Notes under the pieces: model-generated
The model's input: the letters and a program-made list of their open reading frames with translations, nothing else
Databases searched by the model: none
What the model was told of the DNA's origin: nothing
In this document: positions 50,101 through 59,100 of the stretch, one piece after another
How positions within the stretch are numbered: the first letter of the stretch is position 1
How the letters are laid out: each line of letters opens with the position of its first letter
Assembly: GCF_902806685.2 (NCBI RefSeq)
Contig: NC_048546.1
Coordinates: 7,378,001-7,442,000 of the forward strand
Reading direction: 5' to 3'
From: Maniola hyperantus
Lineage: Eukaryota > Arthropoda > Insecta > Lepidoptera > Nymphalidae
DNA length: 64,000 bases
Translations under genes and position numbers: made by a program

Positions 50101-53100
50101 ATCTTAAACAAGATGCAAATGATGTGTCCAATTAAATCAAAAATATTTACCTGTGATGAATTTTGTGTAGAATATAATATTTCAACAAAGAATAGTAAAA
50201 GTTTAAAGAATCGTCAAATTCCTATTATTTACAAATAATGCACTGAAGTCTGAAGACACATAAAAAGTTGTTACTCGCATTGCATATACTTAAACCTAAA
50301 TGTCAAAAAGCATTATTAAAATCGTGTGGAGAAGAAGAGATAAATTGCATTTGTGAATGTACAAAAGAAAAAGTTAAAAAAATTTAAAAGTATACTTCGC
50401 ACTTTGTATCACAAGGGAAAAAAAAACTAAAGAAAAATATATTGATACAAAAAGTAGGAGCATTTTTACCTTTCATTTTGGAGTTTATTTTGAGTGGATT
50501 AGTTTAATATGGAAAATGCCAAAAAATGTTGCTTGTTGAGCCTAGTTTTATAGAAAGACTCAAACAGCAAACCAATGTTGAAAATCCCATGTCCCGATTA
50601 GATGTAGAAATGCAAAAGATTTTAAATAGTAATATTGAAGATCGTAAAAAATGTATTTTATATTTACAAATTCTACAAAGATATCTACATTTCACCGAGG
50701 AAGAACGTCAACCTATCTTGTTACCAATTATTACTGACAGTATTAATGAAAATAAGAGTTACAAAAATAAAGACACAGAAAATGAAAACTTAATGTCATT
50801 CAAAACACCGACAGATGATGTTACAGAAAAAGAAAATAATCAACCACGTTACACAACAACTCAAATTTTAAGTCTGATACCAAAATCATATTTGAAAAAA
50901 GGTGAGTTGTTATTAAACTCGATTTCTTTGAGTAAAAATGCAATTTATTGGGATCATGCTGATGGTACAGTGTTAATAAACAATGAAAAAATTCCCGGCA
51001 GTAATATTGTTGATCTAATTAATGATACATTGAGACCTCTAAAAAAAAGTGATCCAATAGGTTGGGAAAAGTTTGCTAAGACATTACATGCAATTAAAAT
51101 ACCTTTGACTTACATCGGAAATTCTAAAAGGTCTGATTTTATTCATCAACTGCAGATGAAATCGCTCGAAGGGAATTTTACATCTAACGAAGGAACTTTA
51201 AAGACTCCAAAGGGTAGTGGTGATAAACACATTAAAAAAATAAAGAAAAAAATTGATTGGGAAAAATGGACCCCTTATTAGAAATGAATAATATTATGAC
51301 CAAAAACACTCTGTTCGGTTTAGTAGCTTTGATAAATTATTAAAACTAAAGAATGATTAAATCAAAAAAATGGCTAAAATGAATGTAAGGAACTCTTACA
51401 AAGAAACTCATTCAACTTTAAAAATTATCATATTATATATACTAGCAGTTAAGAAAATCTAGTAAATAGATTAAGCCAAAACTTGTATCTACATTTTCAT
51501 TAAGGTTTGTAATAAAACAATGCTAAAAGATATTTTTTGTTTTATTTTAAGTTATCCACCATCACCTTAAATATGTTTTTTTTTATAGGTAGATATAAAA
51601 TGTTAAAAATGTTAAAAATCGAAATATACTTAAATAGCAGTAAATGTGTGTAAAATCGTTATTAAAGAATTAATTTTCAATAAATAATAATGTGTAATAA
51701 GCTTGCAAACCTTACTAAAAATCTGTTATAATATATTTTATTAACATCGAAATCCATTGTTCGTAGATCGAAATGGAGTTTCTATATCCCAAATATCCTA
51801 GTTATGCAACTAAAATCGCAAGATTGCGAAGTTTTGATGCCTGGCCTCAAGGTTTAAATCAAAAACCTCAAGAAATGGCAGACGCTGGTTTTTTTTATAC
51901 AGGAAAAAGTGATCGAGTGATTTGTTACTTTTGTGATGGTGGACTCAAAGATTGGGACATCGAAGATCTTCCATGGTCGGAGCACGCTCGTTGGTTTCCG
52001 TCCTGCCCCTATGTTTTACTTGTGATGGGTGAAACATACATACAAACTATTGCCAAAGATGTTTGTGGTACATCAAAAGACTCTGAACAATTTGTAAATA
52101 ACAATACAATAAGTTCTAAATTTGCAGGCAGAAACATATTATGTGTAGAAAATGCTGAAGAAACATTTAAACTTTGCTGTAAAATTTGTCTTGTAGAAGA
52201 AGTAGGCATGTGTTATAGACCATGTGGTCATGCTATAACGTGTACTAAATGTGCTTTATCATTGGATAAAATGTTATGCCCGATATGCAGAAAAGCAATC
52301 GTTAGTGTAATACGAATATATTTCTGAGTAGATGACGCCCGCGACTTCATCCGCATGGATTTAGGTTTTTAAAAATACCATGAGAACTCGTTGATTTTCC
52401 GAGATAAAAAGTAGCGTCCTATCCCAGGATGTAAGCTAAGTCTGTACGAAATGTCATCAAAATAATATGTTAAGCTGTGGGAAGTAGATGGATGAGGAAG
52501 GCAGAGGAACGTGTATGTTGGCGCGCTCTTGGGAAGGCCTATGTCCAGCTGTGAACGCTAAATAGGTTGATTGGTACTGGTTACTTACAATACAAGTTCA
52601 GATTGTTTAGATTTATTCAATAAAATATTGTACCGAATGATTTGTTTTTGTGGTAGATATTGAAGAATAATAAACAGTAGTTATGACATATAAGAAGTTT
52701 CCTTTGAAATCCCCATGCATGCGTACAATAGACCGGTGATTAGTAGGTCATTAGCAATTCAAAGGCGCTCAGCGTGAAGGTAGCGGGAAGTGGGTGGATG
52801 AGGAAGGCAGAGGATCGTGTGTGGTGGTGTACTCTTGGGAAGGCCCATGTCCAGTCAGGTTGATTGGTGCTGGTTACTTACTATACAAGTTCAAAGTTTT
52901 TCAATACAAGGAGGATTAAAAATGATTATACAGCAGTTTGCGGCGAATATTGTATAATGTATTTGTATTTCATGTTTACGGGCTACTATACAAGTTCAGA
53001 TTTTTTAGATTTATTCAATAAAAATACACTAGAGAATGATATGTTTTTGTTAGAATTATTTAAATCAATATTTGGAGGCCAATAAACAGTACTTATGAGA

Positions 53101-56100
53101 GATAAGACTTTCCTTTGTAATCCCCATGAAATGAAGCAGTGAGCATGCGAACAATAGAGGGTGATTAGTAGGTCATTAGCAAGTAGATAACGAACTAGGG
53201 ATTAATTTTGACGAAAAGCTAACTTTTAAACGGTTAGAGATACGAACACGGGAGTGAGCGCAAACGATTCAGCGCACCCCAGATTTTTTTAGATTTCGAA
53301 GTTGACCGACCGGCGGAGGGGGCCGAGGTTGGGAGGGGGCCCAGGAGGTGGGCCAGAACCGACGAATCCCCTACTACTCTGGCCTCTGTCGTGGTAGTGT
53401 TTATCACTTTTGCAAAGTAAAACATTTGTTAATAGAATGTTTGTCAAATGTTTTTTTGTAAAATTATATGTTTGCGGAATACGACGTTTGTGATTTGATT
53501 AGTTTTTGAAACCTTTTTGGGAATTATTCATACTGCCTGGTCCAAGCGATAAATTCAAGCTATCTCAAACATGACTTATTACATGGACCTCGGGCCGTCG
53601 GGCATTATAAATAATGGCCGATCAAAGTGATAAATTAATCACTTTGCCCATCACTCTTGGGCATTATTAATAATGGCCGGTCCTTATTAATAATGCCCAG
53701 TTAATCACGTTGCCGGTAACATATACATTAATAATTATAGATAGGTAGAAAATGGGGCCGATTCTCTTGTACACAATCTCTAAACTAAACTAAATTAACA
53801 GGTTTAAATCTAGTGCTATCCTTTTCGGCAAGCAACATTATGAAGGGAATAGCAATAGATTTAGACGTGTCATTTTAGTTTAATTTAGAGATTGTGTACA
53901 ACGGAATTAGCCACAATGGGGCCGATTCTCTTGTACACAATCTCTAAACTAAACTAAATTAACAGGTCTAAATCTAGTGCTATCCTTTTCAGCAAGCAAC
54001 ATTATGAAAGGGATAGCAATAGATTTAGACGTGCCATTTTAGTTTAGTTTAGAGATTGTGTACAAAGGAATTAGCCCCATTGTTTAAAGAAACTTTCCTT
54101 TAATTAGTGTAACGAATATGAATTACGCACGGCGCACTTTTGTAGAATACCTGTGCTTGAGTATGTGTGATAAATATTAAACGAGTAACTACGAAATTCC
54201 AATAAAATCGAACAAGCGCTATACAAACTGATAAAGAATGACGTTGTACTAACTAGGTACAACGACAACGTCATAGGTAGCTCCACTAGCTAGGTAGGTA
54301 TATTATAAAGGTAGAGGTATGTAGATATTCTAACGAATAATATGTATAGAGAGGCAACTGTTACAGAAAATTATGCAAATACACTCGACTCGACCTCAAT
54401 ACATACACCCCGTAGGCGTACATTGCGTACTTTAGCATCACCATCATTAGAACATTGTTTTACTTTGATAGTGTTATTAACTTAAACTGCTTCATTTTAC
54501 AATATGCTTACTTTGAATTTATCTGGGATAGTAAGTAATAGTTTAAAAATATTTATGTACCTTACTATAGATTCATAATTAACTAATTATTTATTACCAT
54601 TTATAAAAATTAAGACGTAATAAATAAGACGTTTATGTTATGATACCTACGTGATACGTGATGGTTACTCAGTGGGCGATTTCAATTTCAAAAGAAATCA
54701 AATCAGAAATGAGGGATCCGTAGGAGAACTAGAGTAACCGACATATTATTATCACACAGCTAAACGGGTTGCGAAGCTGAAGTGGCAATGGATATGGCAC
54801 ATACTCGTAGTTCAAAAGACCGATAGACGCTGGTGTCCCAAAATGCTAGAATGGCGACCTCGCATCAGAAAGAGTAGGGTTGGGAGGCCCCCCACTAGGT
54901 GGACAGACGACATCAAACAAGTCGCACGGAGCTGCTGGATTCAGGGGTGCAAGAACGCGGCGCGGCAAAGTCCCTACAAGAGACCTAAATGTCCAGTGGT
55001 GTCCGTCTATCGGATGATAATGATGAAGTGATAACTTTTGCGCAAAATTTGGAGCATCCGTTTATAGCACTAAATGCTCTGAATAATATAATTTAGTGTT
55101 CTGGTCTTGACACAAAATTTTATTTTTGATTTGGAACATACTACAGAATATGTCATCGAAATTGCGCGGCAAGCCAGGTGAGACTACGGATTTAAACATT
55201 GGTGCCAGTAGGTGTAACATCCGATTAATAACACTATCTAGAGTAGATGACAGCACAGACGCATATCCGCGTTATAAACCATGACTGCGTGCAACTGACT
55301 TTAGATTTAGAATTATCTACAAGATCAATGTCACTACGCAAGTTCATAATTCCAGCGAATGTTTTCCAGGCATCTAGAAATAATTTCGACTCGAGTAAAA
55401 TATTACGGACGAGATTGCGTCTTCCCACATCCTATTTATGTTATTTTAGTAGTATTATAATATTATCTATCGATCAAGATGTTCTCATATGATAGTTTTT
55501 TGTAATACTATACCTATAGGCTATATCATAGCTATTGTTTCAAACTATCGGATTTATTACCGGATGGAACCCTTCTGAGAAATTATAAAATTATCACACT
55601 ATACCTAGTACCTATTAGATACCACTTCAAATTCCTGCTAACTGATTGCATTAGTGATGAGTAGACTAGAATTTATTCTGTGAAGCTTAGGTACTACTAT
55701 ACATGACTTGTACTGGAGTTATGATAATAAGTTACACTAATACGTTTGATTTACAATAAATTGTTGTTGGCCGACTCCACTTAACGCCCAAAATATCTTG
55801 ACTTAACAACTGATAAATATTCCGAGAGTAAAAATAGATATCTAACTCACTCATTAGGTGCCGCAGTGTATCTGTCCCCTTTGCCATACGAAGAGCCATT
55901 CGTAACGATCGAGTTATGAGACAAATCCGGTGTTCCATTCGCCATGACCTCGTGATACCTCATGTCATTACACTCTCGTAGCTTAGGGCTAGTATTCAAC
56001 TTCTGCTGTGTGTTTTTCATCTACAGAATAAGGTTACTGAAAGTCTTTTACTATTTCAACCCAAATATAACTGTACTATAAGTCTTGAAACCTAAACATA

Positions 56101-59100
56101 TTGTAACAAAGTTTATGATTCTAATAATGGACAACTTCTATTCCAGAAGGTAAGAAGCATTTGCGCAAATATCCTTGATAGTAACAAAGTTAGGTAAAAT
56201 AAATAGTGACCGGACCTTCGCACATGCGGGTAATGCGTGTAACACATTCTTTAGATTTTCAGTGGGAGATGTGGAGAAAAACTATGCCAAACAATGTTAC
56301 TGACACTAGTCACATACATAATTATGTTCACATATAAAATCGTAAATGCCGTAGGAATTAGGATGTAGCAAATAAATCGGTATGGATTATTGGATTGATA
56401 TATAAGAAATCAAAACAGGTATTAAGGTCATATAGCAGGCAAGAGGGCCCTTTTTACAGTTTTTCCTGTTAACTCAGCAAAATATTCATTAGAACATGAC
56501 AAAGTTTACATTATGAATTATAAACTGGAATGGAAACCTGGAATAATTTTGAGAAAAACTATACCTACTTACCACTAGTCACATAGTTACATGATTATGT
56601 CCACATACGAAATCGTAAGTGACGTAGGAATTAGGATGTAGCTAATAAATCGGTATGTGTGTCACCTATAAGAAATCAAAATATGAATAGAAGTCTGTGA
56701 GGAGTGAGGACTAGCCAGTCATAGCAAGCCCTACCTATATAGTTTTTCTGTAAACTTGGTAAACTATTCATTAGAATAATCATGACAAGGTTTACGAAGT
56801 AGGTAAGTATATGAATTAGAAAGGGCAAAACCTGGTAGATAGATATGGTAAATTATGGAAGTGTCTAGTAGTAATTTAAAACGGGTTTATTTAATTCTAT
56901 TGACTAATGCTATTTTAATAATATTTTCCTGACAATAGATTTTCAAATTTTAAACAATACCTATTTGATAATATTTTTAATGGAAAGAAAAGACCCAGAT
57001 AGGTAGGTAGGTATACCTAAGCATACATAAATATTATGAAAGACTGAAATGTGTACATACTGTACGAGTCATTAACTTAATAAAAGATCTTTGTTTGAGT
57101 GTATTAAAACCTAATCGTTTATTTTTTTTGTTGAATAGAAGTATAATTTTTAATATATTAAATAGGTAGGTACCTATTTGAATAATATTAAGTATTTAGC
57201 CATATTATATTAAGCTTGAAGAAAAATACAAATGTGTACTACAATACAAGTAATAAAGCTGGCAATAAAGGACAATATTGTGAACTAAATGAAGGAGAAC
57301 TACTTTACATAAAAATAAAACTGAAAACTGGAGCTAGGTACTGGGACCTTACACAATACACAATAACATACAAAATGTGATACGAGTGTTTTGCGTATCA
57401 GATTATTCAGATTAGGTGAATGTGCGACTCATACAGAACCTAGCCCTAACTTTGTTACATTCAATAAAAAGTATACAAACACTACGCCTTAAAATTTTGT
57501 AATACATTAATTGGGCACGAAAATACGTATCGAAACTCGGAATGAACTCTTTGTCAATAGATCACAGACAAAAAAATTGTTTACGATTAACTTTATGTGA
57601 GCACTTTGAATAGGTACACTAACGTAGATGATCGCGATAAGGTCGATTCGTGATAATCAAGTTTCACAAAGGACGTTGTCGAGCGGCAAGCGCGTTCGCG
57701 TATACTGACGGTGACGCGGGACGCCATTCACGATATCCTCAAAGTTTTCCGGCCCCCGCGACCGCCGCCGCCGCCGGCTTCAAACAGCTGATTCACTTCC
57801 TTGTACCAGTACCAAACTATACCAACAGCCGATATGTTGTTTATATGAAATGTAAATAGGTATCTACGAAGTGAAGTGATCTGCAAGCAACGTCTTGAAA
57901 GAAAGATTTATTGCACTTTTTCACGAAAGTTCCAAACCCGAACCCAGTGGTCGTGCGTCATTTGGAAGTTTTGGAACCTCTTACCAAATAAATTGCCACA
58001 ACTAGGTCCAGCCCCTGAGAATTCGACAGCTTGATGAGTCCAATGACGAGACGAGTGAGGCACTGGCGTACGTTCTTTAGAGTTCCCGGCACCTCTCACT
58101 CAATATGTGCTGAGTAAGGCCACCGAGAGGTAGAAATCCCACATAACCCAATTATGTTCTTTTCTTAAGAATTTTACCCATCAAAAAAAAAAAGATATGT
58201 ATTACAAGTTCTAATCAAAATTGCAGAAGACCATTGGGATACCTATTCTTACTTGTAATTACTTGTAAATGTAGAATACTAGAAGAGCAATCCTGCGGGG
58301 TGACGTAACAGGTGAGATGGGAGGATTAAACCGACTGGCCGAAGTCGGCACTCTGCAGATGAAACTTTAATGATTTTTCTTAGAATTGAACCAGTCAGTC
58401 AAGGTATGTAACTAGAACCTACCTTAGGGTTAACGCTTTTTAGGGTTCCGAACCCAAAGGGTAAAGACGGATAAAACACATACAGGTATCTAACTCTGAA
58501 AAGTTAGAGGTGCATACCCAGGATCGAACCCCCGACGACGTTCCGATTAGGAGGCCAACGTCTTCCAGCAGGCTATCGCCACTCCTATTCTATACACAGC
58601 AGAATTTTATATTATCCTCTAATCTACCTAGACAAGAAATGTGAATGTGCAGTAAGTAGTTAAAATCGTATTTCGAGATATTTTACCGTCATGGACCGCC
58701 TGGTAAATATTGATATGAACGAAAATTGTAAAAGTTTATTTGAATAAAAACCATTCACATTTAGCATCAAGATACAATATTCGGAAAATAATTATAAATA
58801 ATGACGATTCCTAAAAACTACTAATTAAAAATTAATATTTCTCATCGTCAAAAAGTCCGTCCCTAGTTGCCCCTGGGCCAAAGGTGCCCCTCAAGCTGGT
58901 AGCACTGCCACGCTGAATGGCGATGGACAACCTTTGGACCAAGACTAGGCCCCTGACTCTGAGCGCGGATCGCAGCCTCTTTCTCTGGCGACGGCCGATG
59001 TCGCGCACGAAATACTTCGCTTCCTCATCCCAGCAGCCCATCGTCTCCACCGCCAGCGGGATGAAAATATTAGCGACATTTTACTGTCGCAGCTCGCGAA

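Larger units (their letters stand above)
46119..53280. repeat. 7.2-kb near-perfect palindrome of Maverick/adintovirus-like sequence
   Basis: Positions summing to about 99,400 are reverse complements. The outer ends are GGGGTGCGCTGAATCG at 46,119 and its complement ending 53,280. Arms are about 3.4-3.5 kb. The IAP genes are identical, and I noted few differences elsewhere: a 14-base insertion at about 51,593, 6 bases at about 51,216, some 1-base poly(A) changes and a few substitutions. A weaker inverted match continues outward (46,062-46,094 with 53,349-53,384) after unlike spacers: A-run on the left, 68 GC-rich bases on the right. From centre outwards each arm carries two small ORF remnants, the IPGSNIVDLIND protein, the IAP, lepidopteran repeats, and protease C-terminal pieces. 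This gene set suggests a Maverick/Polinton or adintovirus origin; the name is inference from protein motifs. Confidence 0.9.

Noticed and set aside
46119..53280. Palindrome as a pure assembly artefact
   Set aside because: Not fully excluded, but the arms differ by a 14-base and a 6-base insertion, several single bases and an asymmetric centre, which a simple fold-back read error would not give. I keep it as real with a stated check.
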